NCBI RefSeq assembly: GCF_900115815.1
Contig: NZ_FOXV01000002.1
Location: 62,001-126,000, forward strand
Direction of reading: 5' to 3'
DNA length: 64,000 bases
Source: Roseivivax halotolerans
GTDB taxonomy: Bacteria; Pseudomonadota; Alphaproteobacteria; Rhodobacterales; Rhodobacteraceae
Shown here: positions 40,291 through 49,790 of the stretch, one piece after another
Layout of the letters: every line of letters begins with the position of its first letter
Position numbering within the stretch: the stretch's first letter is position 1
Made by a program: the position numbers and the translations under genes
The notes under the pieces: model-generated
Told to the model about the DNA's origin: nothing
Seen by the model: only the letters and a program-made list of their open reading frames with translations
Databases searched by the model: none

Positions 40291-40713
40291 ATGATTAACG
40301 AATTCAAGGATTTTATCGCCAAGGGCAATGTCATGGACATGGCCGTCGGCATCATCATCGGCGCGGCCTTCACCGCGATCGTCACCTCGCTTGTCGGCGA
40401 TCTGATCAACCCGATCATCGCGCTCTTTACCGGCGGGATCGATTTCTCCGGGTGGTTCTACACGCTCGACGGCTCGGACCAGAGCTCGCTCGACGCCGCG
40501 CGCGAAGCCGGAGTGCCGGTCTTCGCCATCGGCTCCTTCCTGATGGCCGTCATCAACTTCCTCATCATTGCCTTCGTCGTCTTCATGCTGGTCAAGATGG
40601 TGAACCGCGTGAAAGCCGCGGCGGAAAGACCCGACGAGGTCGTCCCGGAAGTGAAGAGCGGCCCGTCCGAGCTCGATATCCTGATCGAGATCCGCGACGC
40701 TCTGAAGCGCTGA
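40291..40713 (+). CDS. mscL: Large-conductance mechanosensitive channel
   Basis: 140 aa. [51 protein letters not shown] is the conserved N-terminal helix and TM1; TM2 ([21 protein letters not shown]) and a charged C-terminal bundle follow. It opens under membrane tension to release solutes in osmotic downshock. A GGGAG site precedes the ATG. The prophage is inserted 90 bp upstream and may have replaced part of the native promoter. Confidence 0.97.
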   Translation: MINEFKDFIAKGNVMDMAVGIIIGAAFTAIVTSLVGDLINPIIALFTGGIDFSGWFYTLDGSDQSSLDAAREAGVPVFAIGSFLMAVINFLIIAFVVFMLVKMVNRVKAAAERPDEVVPEVKSGPSELDILIEIRDALKR

Positions 40714-40734
40714 TCACAAGACGCACCTCTCGAG

Positions 40735-40763
40735 CGGCCCGCCCCGCTGGCGGGCCGTTTTTT
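40735..40763 (+). terminator. Intrinsic terminator after mscL
   Basis: GGCCCGCC (40736-40743) and GGCGGGCC (40749-40756) form a perfect 8-bp stem with a 5-nt loop, followed by G and six Ts. It lies 23 bp after the mscL stop. Confidence 0.9.
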
Positions 40764-40833
40764 ATGCGTGGGGCGTTGTGCGCGCGGCATGGCTTGCGTA
40801 TCAGCCTCGCAGGACATGCCGCAGGAGGCCGCC

Positions 40834-41721
40834 ATGACCGAGACGACACGGATCGCCGCCTTCTCCGTCCTCGTGGGCATCGCCGTGCTCGCGATGAAAA
40901 CGCTGGCCTGGTGGGTCACCGGATCGGTCGCGCTTCTCTCCGACGCACTTGAAAGCATCGTGAACGTCGCCACTGCGCTTGCGGCGCTCCTGGCGGTCCG
41001 CATCGCCGAGCGCCCCGCCGATGACGGTCATCCTTACGGCCACCACAAGGCGGAGCTGTTTTCCGCGACGCTCGAAGGCGTCCTCATTATCCTCGCCGCG
41101 CTGTTCATTTTGCGCGAAGCCTGGGCCGCTTGGGCGGAGCCGCGTGCCATCGCCGCACCGGCTCTCGGAATTGCGATCACTGGTATTGCCAGCGTCGTCA
41201 ACGGCCTTTGGGCGGCGTATCTCGTGAGCGCCGGGCGGCGGCTCTCCTCCCCGGCGCTCGGGGCGGATGGGCGGCATCTCTGGACCGATGTGATCTCGTC
41301 GGCGGGCGTGATCCTCGGGATAGGCCTTGCGCTTGCCACTGGCTGGCTCTGGCTCGATCCGCTCCTGGCGGCGCTTGTGGCGGTCAATATCCTCTGGTCC
41401 GGCGCGAAGGTGATCCGCGGCTCGGCGGACGAGCTCATGGACGCCGCGGTGCCCGCGGCCGACCTTGCACGGTTGCGAGAGATCATCCACGAGAACGCGG
41501 ACGGCGCGCTCGAGGCGCATGACCTGCGGACCCGCAATGCCGGGCGCGCGACCTTCGTCGAATTTCACCTGATCGTCCCCGGAGAGATGAGCGTCCTCGA
41601 CGCCCACGCGATCTGCGACCGGATCGAAGCCGCGCTCAAGGCCGAGATCAGCGAATGCACCGTGACCATCCATGTCGAGCCCGAGCACAAGGCGAAGGCG
41701 AGCGGGATCGTGATGACCTGA
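40834..41721 (+). CDS. Cation diffusion facilitator family transporter
   Basis: 295 aa, start at 40834 behind GCAGGAGG. Six membrane helices are visible: ALLSDALESIVNVA in TM2 and HLWTDVISSAGVILG in TM5 carry the metal-site residues, with HPYGHHKAELFSA in the TM2-TM3 loop. The C-terminal cytoplasmic ferredoxin-like domain runs from about 210 (AHDLRTRNAGRATFVEFHLIVPGEMSVLDAHAICDRIE). It exports divalent metals (Zn, Fe or Mn) in exchange for protons; the substrate cannot be read with certainty. Confidence 0.92.
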   Translation: MTETTRIAAFSVLVGIAVLAMKTLAWWVTGSVALLSDALESIVNVATALAALLAVRIAERPADDGHPYGHHKAELFSATLEGVLIILAALFILREAWAAWAEPRAIAAPALGIAITGIASVVNGLWAAYLVSAGRRLSSPALGADGRHLWTDVISSAGVILGIGLALATGWLWLDPLLAALVAVNILWSGAKVIRGSADELMDAAVPAADLARLREIIHENADGALEAHDLRTRNAGRATFVEFHLIVPGEMSVLDAHAICDRIEAALKAEISECTVTIHVEPEHKAKASGIVMT

Positions 41722-41723
41722 TC

Positions 41724-42445
41724 TCAGCGGGCGGGCAGAGCGTCGCAGCTTTCGGGCAGCGCCGCGTTCGGACCTTGAAACGCACCGATGCGGCGTGTCG
41801 AGAGCGCGTTACCGTCAAAGCTCACCGCCAGCACATCGCGCCAATTCGCATCCGAAAGGACCAGCGCCGGGCGTCCCTCGCAGAGCGCCGCACCACCGAA
41901 GATCGTGTCCCATCCGATCCGGTGATTGCTGACACCCGAGAGCGCCGCGACTTCGCGGAGGCCGCCACTTTCGAGGCGCAGGAGGCGCAAGACGCGCGCA
42001 AGGTGCGGTCGGTCCACGTAAGCGATCTCGATCCGCCCGTCACCGTCAAGATCGGCCACACCGGCAGGTGCAAGCCAGCGGTTCGTCTGTCCGATGAAAG
42101 GCGTGCGCGCGAGTGGCGAAAGACGTCCCTCTGAGACCTGCCAGATGGCAAGCCGCGCTCCGCGCTCTGCATGGGTCTCGACCGTGATGATCTCCGGCGT
42201 GCCGTCGCCGGTCACGTCGGCGAGCCGGGGCGCGGTATCCTCGAAGACCATCGGCGCATCCCAATGCACGCGAAGAGACGTGCCGCCGGACAGCGTGACG
42301 ACCAGATCTTCGTATTCCACCGCGTCGCCCAGAACACCATGCGCGTAGCGCGTCGTCGGGCTGTCGTAGCGCGCTGAAACGATTGTCTCCGCGGCAGCCG
42401 GACCCGCGAGCGTCGCAAGAACCAGGGCCGCCGCGAGAGGCCGCA

Positions 42446-42446
<1 letters not shown>
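41724..42446 (-). CDS. Secreted FG-GAP/VCBS repeat protein
   Basis: 240 aa with a signal peptide (RPLAAALVLATLAGPAAAE). Calcium-type repeats are seen in RLADVTGDGTPEIITVE and GVADLDGDGRIEIAYVD, typical of FG-GAP/VCBS beta-propeller blades. Probably periplasmic; substrate unknown. It overlaps the ferredoxin gene by 1 nt (TGATG-type junction) and is likely co-transcribed with it. Confidence 0.8.
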
Positions 42447-42781
<335 letters not shown>

Positions 42782-42864
42782 TCAAAATTCATCCGGTCTT
42801 TCCTAGCAAGACTGCGCGCGGGATAAAGACCTTATCGTGCGCGGGATTGCGTCCGCCGATATTT

Positions 42865-42879
42865 GTTCTATATTTGTTC
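42865..42879 (+). promoter_or_regulatory. LexA (SOS) box GTTC-N7-GTTC
   Basis: GTTC TATATTT GTTC is a perfect match to the direct-repeat LexA operator of alphaproteobacteria. It ends 2 bp before the ATG of the DnaE2-like small gene, so any SOS-induced transcript would be leaderless or start very close to the codon. Confidence 0.85.
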
Positions 42880-42881
42880 CC

Positions 42882-43271
42882 ATGCAGATCGTCGCGCCCC
42901 GCACCGAGGCCGGATGGCCCCGCCCGCCCTCCTGCCTTGTCGCCAGCCGCCTCGAGGAGCCGCCCCAGGGTGCGCGTATCGCCGTGGCGGGGCTCGTGAT
43001 CCTGCGGCAGCGTCCGGGAACGGCGAAAGGCGTGATTTTCCTTACGCTGGAGGACGAAACCGGCGTCGTGAACGTCATCGTCTGGCGCGCGATGTACGAG
43101 AAGTTTCGCCGCGCGGTGATCTCGGGACGGATGCTGCGGGTCACCGGCCGGCTTCAGCGGGAATCGAGTGTGACGCATGTCATCGCCGAGGAGATCGAGG
43201 ATATCTCGTCCCTGCTCGACCGCCTGCTCGATCCGCCCGAGGCGCTTTCACGGAGCGGCGAAACCGGGTAG
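42882..43271 (+). pseudogene. SOS-linked remnant: C-terminal OB-fold of error-prone polymerase DnaE2
   Basis: 129 aa. GWPRPPSCLVASRLEEPPQGARIAVAGLVILRQRPGTAKGVIFLTLEDETGVVNVIVW and the following RMLRVTGRLQRESSVTHVIAEEIEDISSLLDRL match the C-terminal OB-fold of DnaE2 (full length about 1,100 aa). The PHP, polymerase and fingers domains are absent, and the divergent ferredoxin gene leaves no room for them upstream. A perfect LexA box sits at the 5' end. The simplest reading is an internal deletion of an imuA-imuB-dnaE2 operon that kept its promoter; a functional small OB-fold protein is the alternative, since the frame is intact. Confidence 0.7.
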
Positions 43272-43310
43272 GCTTGCGCGCAAGCGACAATCCGAGGCCC
43301 GAGCAGCCCG

Positions 43311-43856
43311 ATGACACCGATCCTTCTGCGGACATTCTGTCTTGCCGCCGCCCTTGCGGCGGCCGGGTGCACTCCGCTCGATACGGGCGAGGACGAACAG
43401 CGCCCGGATTTCAACACGATGGGCCTTGGCGACGACGATTCCCGGCCCGCCCCGGGCGGCGGCTGCGTTGCGACCGAACGCACCGATCCCACCTACAAGG
43501 AGGTGCCGCGCCAGGTCGAGGTGATCCCGGCCGAATACGGAGCGGACGGCGTCCTGGTGAACCCGCCGGTCTATCGCAATACGAGCGTGCGCCAGATCGA
43601 CCAGGAGGGAACGGTCCTCCGCTTTCCGGCCCCCTGCCCGCCGGTCTACACCCCCGAATTCATCGCCTCGGTGCAGCGGGCGCTCGCCGCGCGCGGGCTC
43701 TATTCAGGGGCGATCACCAGTCAGCTCGACCAGGGAACCCGCGCCGCGATACGCACATATCAAAGCGCGCGCGGGCTCGACAGCGACAAGCTCGCGCTGG
43801 AGACGGCGAGAGACCTCGGGCTTGTCGCGGTCGAGCTTGAGGACGCAGGCACCTGA
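43311..43856 (+). CDS. Peptidoglycan-binding-domain lipoprotein
   Basis: 181 aa. Signal with lipobox LAAAGC (Cys near residue 20), a Pro/Gly-rich linker, then a C-terminal peptidoglycan-binding domain (TPEFIASVQRALAARGLYSGAITSQLDQGTRAAIRTYQSARGLDSDKLALETARDLGL). It should anchor in the outer membrane and contact the cell wall. Specific role unknown. A GCTTGCGCGCAAGC palindrome (43272-43285) separates it from the upstream gene. Confidence 0.82.
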   Translation: MTPILLRTFCLAAALAAAGCTPLDTGEDEQRPDFNTMGLGDDDSRPAPGGGCVATERTDPTYKEVPRQVEVIPAEYGADGVLVNPPVYRNTSVRQIDQEGTVLRFPAPCPPVYTPEFIASVQRALAARGLYSGAITSQLDQGTRAAIRTYQSARGLDSDKLALETARDLGLVAVELEDAGT

Positions 43857-43867
43857 AACGAAAGAGA

Positions 43868-43886
43868 GCGGCGCAGATCGCGCCGC
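43868..43886. terminator. Hairpin between convergent genes
   Basis: GCGGCGC (43868-43874) and GCGCCGC (43880-43886) pair around AGATC. On the minus strand it is followed by TCTCTTTCGTTT, so it may terminate the degP transcript. Confidence 0.5.
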
Positions 43887-43916
43887 CCTCCTCTGGCAGA
43901 CATATATTGCCTGCGA

Positions 43917-45407
43917 TCAGTCCTCTTCGTCGATGCTGAGCGCAACGAAGCGTGGATCGCCCGAGCGGCGCACCAGCAGAAGGAGTGACGTGCGTCCCGC
44001 ATCGCGCGCCTCGTCGATCCGGTCCTCGAGATCGGCGATCTCCGCCACCCGCGACTGACCCGCCTCGGTGATGACATCGCCTTCGCGAAGTCCCTTTTCC
44101 CAGGCTTCCGACGTATCGTCGACGCCCGTCACCACCAGCCCCTCGGTGCCTTCGTCGAAGCTGTATTCCTCAGCCAGATCCGGCGAGGTCGGCGTTAGCG
44201 TCAGGCCGAGTACATCGGCAGAGGAGGGCTCTTCGGGCTCGGCCTCGGGCGCGCTCTCGGTTTCTGCGCTTTCAGCTTCCTCGCGGCGGCCAAGCGTAAC
44301 CATCAACGTCTCGGTGGCGCCTTCGCGGTTGACGACCACACGCACGGTCTTGCCAACCGCGGTGTTGCCGACCTGACGCACGAGGCTGCGCGTGTCTTCG
44401 ACATCCGTTCCGTCGAACCGCACGATCACATCGCCCGAGAGCATCCCGGCTTCCATCGCCGGTCCTTCGGGAACGTCCGTCACCAGCGCGCCGGCGGTGC
44501 TGTCGAGGTCCATTGCCTCTGCCACGTCTTCGGTCACGTCCTGAATACGCACGCCGAGCCAGCCGCGGCGCGTCTCACCGAACTCCCGGAGCTGGTCGAC
44601 GACCCGTGTGACCACGTTTGAGGCCATCGAAAAGCCGATGCCGATGGAGCCGCCGGTAGGCGACAGGATCGCCGTGTTCACCCCGATCACGTCGCCCGAA
44701 AGATTGAAGAGCGGGCCGCCGGAATTGCCGCGGTTGATGGCGGCGTCCGTCTGGATGTAATCGTCATAGGTGCCTGACAGCGCCCGGTTGCGCGCGGAAA
44801 CAATGCCCGCCGAGACCGAGAAGCCCTGCCCGAGCGGGTTGCCCATCGCGACGACCCAGTCGCCAACGCGGGCCGCATCGCTGTCGCCGAACGTCACGAA
44901 CGGCAGCGGCGCATCGGCCTCGACCTTCAGCAGCGCGATATCGGTGTTCGGGTCGGTGCCCACGACCTCGGCGGCCAGCTCCTCGCCGGAGAAGAACTCG
45001 ACGAGGATCTCGTCGGCGCCCTCGATGACGTGGTTGTTCGTCACCACATAGCCGTCTTCAGAGATCACGAAGCCGGAGCCCAGAGCAGAGGACCGGCGCG
45101 GCCGGTCGCCCGGACCGTTGCGGTCCTGGAACTCGCGGAAAAAGTCCTCGAACGGGGAGCCCTCGGGCACGATGCCTTCCGGCACGGTGCGCCCTTCGAC
45201 CATCGTTTCGGTGGTGATGTTCACCACGGCCGGGCTCACCCGGTCGGCAAGGTCGGCGAAGCTGCGCGGCGCGTTGCCTTGCGCGGCGGCGAAAACCGAC
45301 TGCGCGAGGATAAGCACCATCGACAGGCTTGCGAGCCAGAAATAGCGCAGCGCGGGCTGGGACCGCGCGTCTTCCCTACGGGCGATGGCATGGGCGTGAG
45401 AGGTCAA
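43917..45407 (-). CDS. degP: Do family periplasmic serine endoprotease (DegP/DegQ)
   Basis: 496 aa using TTG at 45407, which has AAGGGAG 7 nt upstream; the longer frame to 45467 has no such site. Signal anchor (YFWLASLSMVLILAQSVFAAAQG). Catalytic triad: His in VVTNNHVIEG, Asp in DPNTDIALLK, Ser in GNSGGPLF. Two PDZ domains follow (RRGWLGVRIQDV; SADVLGLTLTPTS), with an acidic Glu/Ala linker between. It degrades or refolds misfolded envelope proteins. Downstream of hflK-hflC-DUF2065, the usual alphaproteobacterial order. Confidence 0.93.
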   Translation of the reverse strand: MTSHAHAIARREDARSQPALRYFWLASLSMVLILAQSVFAAAQGNAPRSFADLADRVSPAVVNITTETMVEGRTVPEGIVPEGSPFEDFFREFQDRNGPGDRPRRSSALGSGFVISEDGYVVTNNHVIEGADEILVEFFSGEELAAEVVGTDPNTDIALLKVEADAPLPFVTFGDSDAARVGDWVVAMGNPLGQGFSVSAGIVSARNRALSGTYDDYIQTDAAINRGNSGGPLFNLSGDVIGVNTAILSPTGGSIGIGFSMASNVVTRVVDQLREFGETRRGWLGVRIQDVTEDVAEAMDLDSTAGALVTDVPEGPAMEAGMLSGDVIVRFDGTDVEDTRSLVRQVGNTAVGKTVRVVVNREGATETLMVTLGRREEAESAETESAPEAEPEEPSSADVLGLTLTPTSPDLAEEYSFDEGTEGLVVTGVDDTSEAWEKGLREGDVITEAGQSRVAEIADLEDRIDEARDAGRTSLLLLVRRSGDPRFVALSIDEED

Positions 45408-45544
45408 GGCAGTCTCCCTTTTGTGATCCGGTCCGAGGGCGGCCTCTGCCGGGCAGCGCGCCTCCATTGTCGCAAAGATAGGCCCTTTCGCGGCGGGCTC
45501 AAAGGCCCATCCGCAGGGTCAAGAGGTTGTGAGGGACACGCCCG

Positions 45545-45733
45545 CTAGAACGCGGCCCAGAGAATGACGATTCCCGTCGCTGCGGTCACGAGACCGAGCG
45601 TTCGCCGGGTCTCGATCGGCATGGCGGCCAGTGCTTCGAGCAGGCGCTCCACAAGCGAAGGGGCCAGCGCATAGGCCAGCCCCTCCACGATCAGTGCGCC
45701 TGCGAGCATCACCAGGATGATGTTCGCGTCCAT
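45545..45733 (-). CDS. DUF2065 family small membrane protein
   Basis: 62 aa with two hydrophobic helices (IILVMLAGALIVEGLAYALAP and LGLVTAATGIVILWAAF). The LVxEGLxYAxxP pattern is that of DUF2065. It commonly follows hflC; function unknown. Start 10 bp after the hflC stop. Confidence 0.85.
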   Translation of the reverse strand: MDANIILVMLAGALIVEGLAYALAPSLVERLLEALAAMPIETRRTLGLVTAATGIVILWAAF

Positions 45734-45743
45734 ACTCGCCGGC

Positions 45744-46889
45744 TCAGTTTGTCGGCTGCGGATCGCTTTCCTGCGTATCCGTCGCTTCCGGTGTCGCCTC
45801 GCCATCGTCCGGCTCGGCACCGAGCGGCACGTCGGTCGTCTCGTCCATGGGCTCCTCAAGCGAGCCGTCGTCCCGAACCGGGCCCTGACCGTCCCCGTCG
45901 GGGTCGATCTGGTCGCGGGCGCTGTCCGGCAGATCCGGCGAGATCTCGGTTTCGGGGGCCAGCTCGCGCAGGCGCTCGATATCGGTATCCGAGATTTCCA
46001 CCGCCGAAAGACCATCGGCGCGGATCGCATCGAAGAGCGGACCGACGAAGGCGCTGTCGGGCGAGATCACCAACGTCGAGTTGTCCCGCTGAAGCGAGCG
46101 CTCAAGCGCCGAGAGAGAGCGATAGAAGGAGAAGAACTCGGGGTTGTCGCCGAAGGCCTCGGCATAGACCCGGTTTCTCTCCGCATCAGCTTCACCGCGG
46201 ACGATCTCCGCTTCCCGGCTCGCGTTCGACGTGGTTTCGACCACGGTCCGGTCGGCTGCTGCTCGAACGCGCTGCGCCGCCTCGTTACCACGTGCGATCT
46301 CGTCCGCCGCCTCACGTTCACGCTCTGCCCGCATCCGCGAGAAGGTCGCATCGAGGTTCTGCTGCGGCAGGTTCGTCTGCTTGAGCCGGACGTCGACGAT
46401 CTGCAGACCAAGACTATTGGCCTCGTTGCGAGCCTGCTCGCGAATGCGGAGGGCAAGGCTCCGGCGCTCTTCGGAGAGGATCGTGTCGGAGGTCACCTGG
46501 TCTGCACCCAGAACCTCGCGGATCTGCGCGTTCAGGATCGAGGACAGACGGTCCTCGGCGGCACGGATACCGCCGACGCCCGTCGCCTGACGGAAGCGCA
46601 CGACATCCGCGATGCGGTAGCGCGCGAAGGCGTCGACGACGAGACGGCGGTCATCGGACGGCGTCACCTCGATCGTGTCCGTGTCGAGCGACAGGATTCG
46701 GTCATCGTATTTCACGACTTCCTGGATGAACGGCACCTTGAAGCCGATCCCCGGCTCTTCGCGAACCTGCTTGATTTGACCGAACTGCAGGACCAGAGCC
46801 TTCTCGCGCTCGTCGACAATGAAGATCGCAGACAGGATGCCGACAAGCGCCAGAATGACGACACCGATGAAAAGATTGAGTTTCGTCAT
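45744..46889 (-). CDS. hflC: HflC, SPFH-domain modulator of FtsH protease
   Basis: 381 aa. N-terminal membrane anchor (LNLFIGVVILALVGILSAIFIV), SPFH core (DEREKALVLQFGQIKQVREEPGIGFKVPFIQEVVKYDDRIL), a long coiled coil and the C-terminal FFSFYRSLSALERSLQRDNSTLVISPDSAFV. After residue ~300 there is an extra acidic, disordered tail of about 75 aa absent from E. coli HflC (334 aa). HflKC form a large cage around FtsH in the inner membrane. Start overlaps the hflK stop. Confidence 0.95.
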   Translation of the reverse strand: MTKLNLFIGVVILALVGILSAIFIVDEREKALVLQFGQIKQVREEPGIGFKVPFIQEVVKYDDRILSLDTDTIEVTPSDDRRLVVDAFARYRIADVVRFRQATGVGGIRAAEDRLSSILNAQIREVLGADQVTSDTILSEERRSLALRIREQARNEANSLGLQIVDVRLKQTNLPQQNLDATFSRMRAEREREAADEIARGNEAAQRVRAAADRTVVETTSNASREAEIVRGEADAERNRVYAEAFGDNPEFFSFYRSLSALERSLQRDNSTLVISPDSAFVGPLFDAIRADGLSAVEISDTDIERLRELAPETEISPDLPDSARDQIDPDGDGQGPVRDDGSLEEPMDETTDVPLGAEPDDGEATPEATDTQESDPQPTN

Positions 46890-48052
46890 CAGTTCGACCC
46901 TCCACCGCTTTGGGTCTGCGTACCTCGGTTGCGCGACAATTCATTCAGCGGCAGGTAGGGAAGCACGCCCTGGCCGTTGCCACCGTTCTCCTGGTCGAGC
47001 ACGATCTTGTCGATGCTGCCGAGCGTCCGTTCGATCGTTTCGAGATAGAGGCGGCGCTGCGTGACTTCGGGTGCCTGATTGAATTCCTGCGCCACAGAGA
47101 TGAAGCGCGACGCTTCACCGATCGCTTCGTTCACGACCTGCGCGCGGTAGCCTTCCGCCTGCTCGAGCGTCTGGGCGGCCTGACCGCGAGCTTCTGCGAG
47201 AACGCGGTTGGCATAGGCGTCGGCCTGACGCTGGAGCCGGTCGCGTTCCTGTTCGGCCGCCTGGACTTCGCGGAAGGCGTCGATCACCTCGGCGGGCGGG
47301 TCCGCCTGGTCGAGGTTCACACGAACGACATTGATGCCGGATTCGTATTCGTCGAGCGTCTCCTGAATATTCTGAAGCGCCGTATCGGCGATCAGACCCC
47401 GGTCCCGGTTGAGGATCGGCGCAAGGTTCGACGCGGCGATGATCTCGCGCATGACCGACTCGGAGACCGCCTCGACGGTCAGCTGCGGATCGCGGATGTT
47501 GAACAGCAGCATCGCCGGATCCTTGATGTTCCAGACGACCTGGAACTCGATATCCACGATGTTGGCGTCTGTCGTCAACATCAGCCCGTCATCGTTCACT
47601 CCTTGGCGCTCACCGATATTCTCGGTCCGCTCGGAGGTGACATTGATCACCTCGTAGGTGACGAGCGGCCACGGCGCGAAGTTCAGACCCGGATTGCCTG
47701 TCGACGAATACTCGCCGAGGAACAGCTCGACCGACTGTTCTTCGGGCCGGACGGTATAGAAACTCGAGAAGAGCCAGACCCCCAGCACGATGGCGCCGCC
47801 GATCATCAGCGTGCTGCGGCTGAAGCCGCCGCCACCGCCGCCGGAGCCGCCACCGTTGTCGGAGCCGCCTTTGCCGCCCATCAGCACGCGAAGGCGCTCC
47901 TGACCCTTGCGGACCAGTTCATCGATCTCGGGCATCTGGTTATTGTCCGGGCGACGTCCGCCGCCGCCACCGCCTTGAGGGCGCTCGGGGCCGTTATTGC
48001 CGCCTCCCGAGCTGCCGCCGCCGCCCCATGGGCCGCCGCTATTCCCTGCCAT
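46889..48052 (-). CDS. hflK: HflK, SPFH-domain modulator of FtsH protease
   Basis: 387 aa. Gly/Asn-rich N-terminus, MPEIDELVRKGQERLRVLMGG, one membrane helix (LMIGGAIVLGVWLFSSFY), then the SPFH domain (VRPEEQSVELFLGEYSSTGNPGLNFAPWPLVTYEVINVTSE) and the conserved NVVRVNLDQADPPAEVIDAFREVQAAEQERDRLQ coiled coil. Partner of HflC in the same operon. Confidence 0.96.
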   Translation of the reverse strand: MAGNSGGPWGGGGSSGGGNNGPERPQGGGGGGRRPDNNQMPEIDELVRKGQERLRVLMGGKGGSDNGGGSGGGGGGFSRSTLMIGGAIVLGVWLFSSFYTVRPEEQSVELFLGEYSSTGNPGLNFAPWPLVTYEVINVTSERTENIGERQGVNDDGLMLTTDANIVDIEFQVVWNIKDPAMLLFNIRDPQLTVEAVSESVMREIIAASNLAPILNRDRGLIADTALQNIQETLDEYESGINVVRVNLDQADPPAEVIDAFREVQAAEQERDRLQRQADAYANRVLAEARGQAAQTLEQAEGYRAQVVNEAIGEASRFISVAQEFNQAPEVTQRRLYLETIERTLGSIDKIVLDQENGGNGQGVLPYLPLNELSRNRGTQTQSGGGSN

Positions 48053-48115
48053 CTGCTTCCTTCCCTTTGGACACAGTATTTCTCTTCACTCTAACTGTGC
48101 AGCTTGAGCCATATT

Positions 48116-49597
48116 TCAAGCTGTTCTGACCGGTTGGCGCATCGTCACCATCTCTTCGGCCATCGTCGGATGCACCGCGCATGTGCGGTCGAAATCCTCT
48201 TTGGTCGCGCCCATCTTCACCGCGATGCCGGCGAGCTGGATCATCTCGCCCGCATGCGGTGCGACGATGTGACAGCCCAGAACGCGCCGCGTCTCCTTGG
48301 AGACGATGAGCTTCATGAGCACCCGGTCGGGCTTTCCGGCGAAGGCCGAATGCATCGGGCGGAAGGAGGTGCAATAGACTTCGATCTCCTCCTGCTCGGC
48401 CGCCTGCGCCTCAGTCATCCCGACCGAGCCGTATTCAGGCTGCGTGAAGACCGCCGAGGGGATCAGGGCATGATCGACCGGCGTCTTGTTGCCTTTGAAC
48501 ACGGTCTCGACGAACGCCATCCCCTCGCGGATCGCGACGGGCGTGAGGTTCACCCGGTCTGTCACGTCGCCGATGGCGTAGATCGAGGGCACCGAGGTCT
48601 GGCTGTATTCGTCAACCTCGACCTTGCCACCGCGACCCAGTTTCACGCCAACCTCCTCGAGGCCCATGCCATCCGTATTGGGCTTGCGCCCCGTTGCGAA
48701 CAGCACCGCATCGAAGATTTTTTCGCGGCCATTGGTGGACTTGACCCAGATCGGGCCTTTCTTCGAGGTCTCCGAAGGCTTGCCGGTCGACCGCATGCCG
48801 CTGTCGCCCACCAGCGCGCCCGCGTCCTCGACCGGAGCGCCCATATGCGCTTCATCGGCGTCGGTGTAATCGGCATCCTCGGCGCAGCGCATCTCGACGA
48901 TGTTGGTGCCGGTATGAATGTCGATCCCGCGCGTTTCCATCGCATCCGCGATCAGCCCGCGCGCCTCGTCGTCGAAGCCGTTCAGGATCTGCGCGCCGCG
49001 AATGTATTGCGAGACCTCGACGCCGAGCCCGTGCAGGATACAGGCCATCTCGCAGGCGATATAACCACCGCCGATGATGAGGATGGATTTCGGCAGGTTC
49101 TCGAGGAGGAAGATATCGTCCGAGACCATGCCAAGATCGGAATTCACCATGTCAGGCCGCACGGGGTGGCCGCCATTGGCGAGCAGGATGTGCTTGGCGG
49201 TCTTGGTGGTGCCGTCCGCCAGCTCGACCGTGTGAGCGTCGCGCAGCTTGGCACGCATGTCGAACCGCTCCACGTTGGAGCCATCGAGAAGCTTCTTGTA
49301 GACGCCTTCAAGGCGGTCCAGCTCCTCGCGCAACTGTGACGAGAACTGTTGCCAGGAGAAGGTCCCCTCCTGCATCGACCAACCATATCCCTGCGCCTCT
49401 TCGGCAATCCCGTGGAATTCGGAAGCGAAGACCATGAGCTTCTTGGGCACGCAGCCCCGGATCACGCAGGTGCCGCCGTAGCGGCTCTCTTCGGCCAGCG
49501 CCACGCGGGCCCCGGCTTCACCGGCCGCCACGCGCGCCGCGCGCACACCGCCCGATCCGCCGCCGATCACGAAGAGGTCGTAGTCGAATTCGCTCAT
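48116..49597 (-). CDS. gor: Glutathione-disulfide reductase
   Basis: 493 aa. FAD-binding YDLFVIGGGSGGVRAARVAA, redox disulfide GGTCVIRGCVPKKL, NADP-binding GGGYIACEMACILHGLGVEVS, and the C-terminal active site HPTMAEEM with the conserved His. It regenerates GSH. About 35-40 residues longer than usual: an extra stretch (YTDADEAHMGAPVEDAGALVGDSGMRSTGKPS) is inserted in the NADPH domain before ATGRKPN. Confidence 0.93.
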   Translation of the reverse strand: MSEFDYDLFVIGGGSGGVRAARVAAGEAGARVALAEESRYGGTCVIRGCVPKKLMVFASEFHGIAEEAQGYGWSMQEGTFSWQQFSSQLREELDRLEGVYKKLLDGSNVERFDMRAKLRDAHTVELADGTTKTAKHILLANGGHPVRPDMVNSDLGMVSDDIFLLENLPKSILIIGGGYIACEMACILHGLGVEVSQYIRGAQILNGFDDEARGLIADAMETRGIDIHTGTNIVEMRCAEDADYTDADEAHMGAPVEDAGALVGDSGMRSTGKPSETSKKGPIWVKSTNGREKIFDAVLFATGRKPNTDGMGLEEVGVKLGRGGKVEVDEYSQTSVPSIYAIGDVTDRVNLTPVAIREGMAFVETVFKGNKTPVDHALIPSAVFTQPEYGSVGMTEAQAAEQEEIEVYCTSFRPMHSAFAGKPDRVLMKLIVSKETRRVLGCHIVAPHAGEMIQLAGIAVKMGATKEDFDRTCAVHPTMAEEMVTMRQPVRTA

Positions 49598-49790
49598 GCA
49601 TCACCCCTATTGCCGTCGCGCCCGAGGGTAGATCACAGGCCGACCGGGAAGGCCAGACGCAAGGGGTGCGGCGCGGGGTCCGGGCCGCGGTGTCGGATGA
49701 CCTACCGCTGGAGCGTGCGGGACGACCTGCGCGGCGCGCAAATCACGGCGCGATCCTCGGTGACGCGGGCGGGTTGTCCGCCCGATGCCC

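Noticed and set aside
45717-48094. Long plus-strand frames opposite hflC and hflK
   Set aside because: Antisense shadows of well-conserved genes; no start signals.
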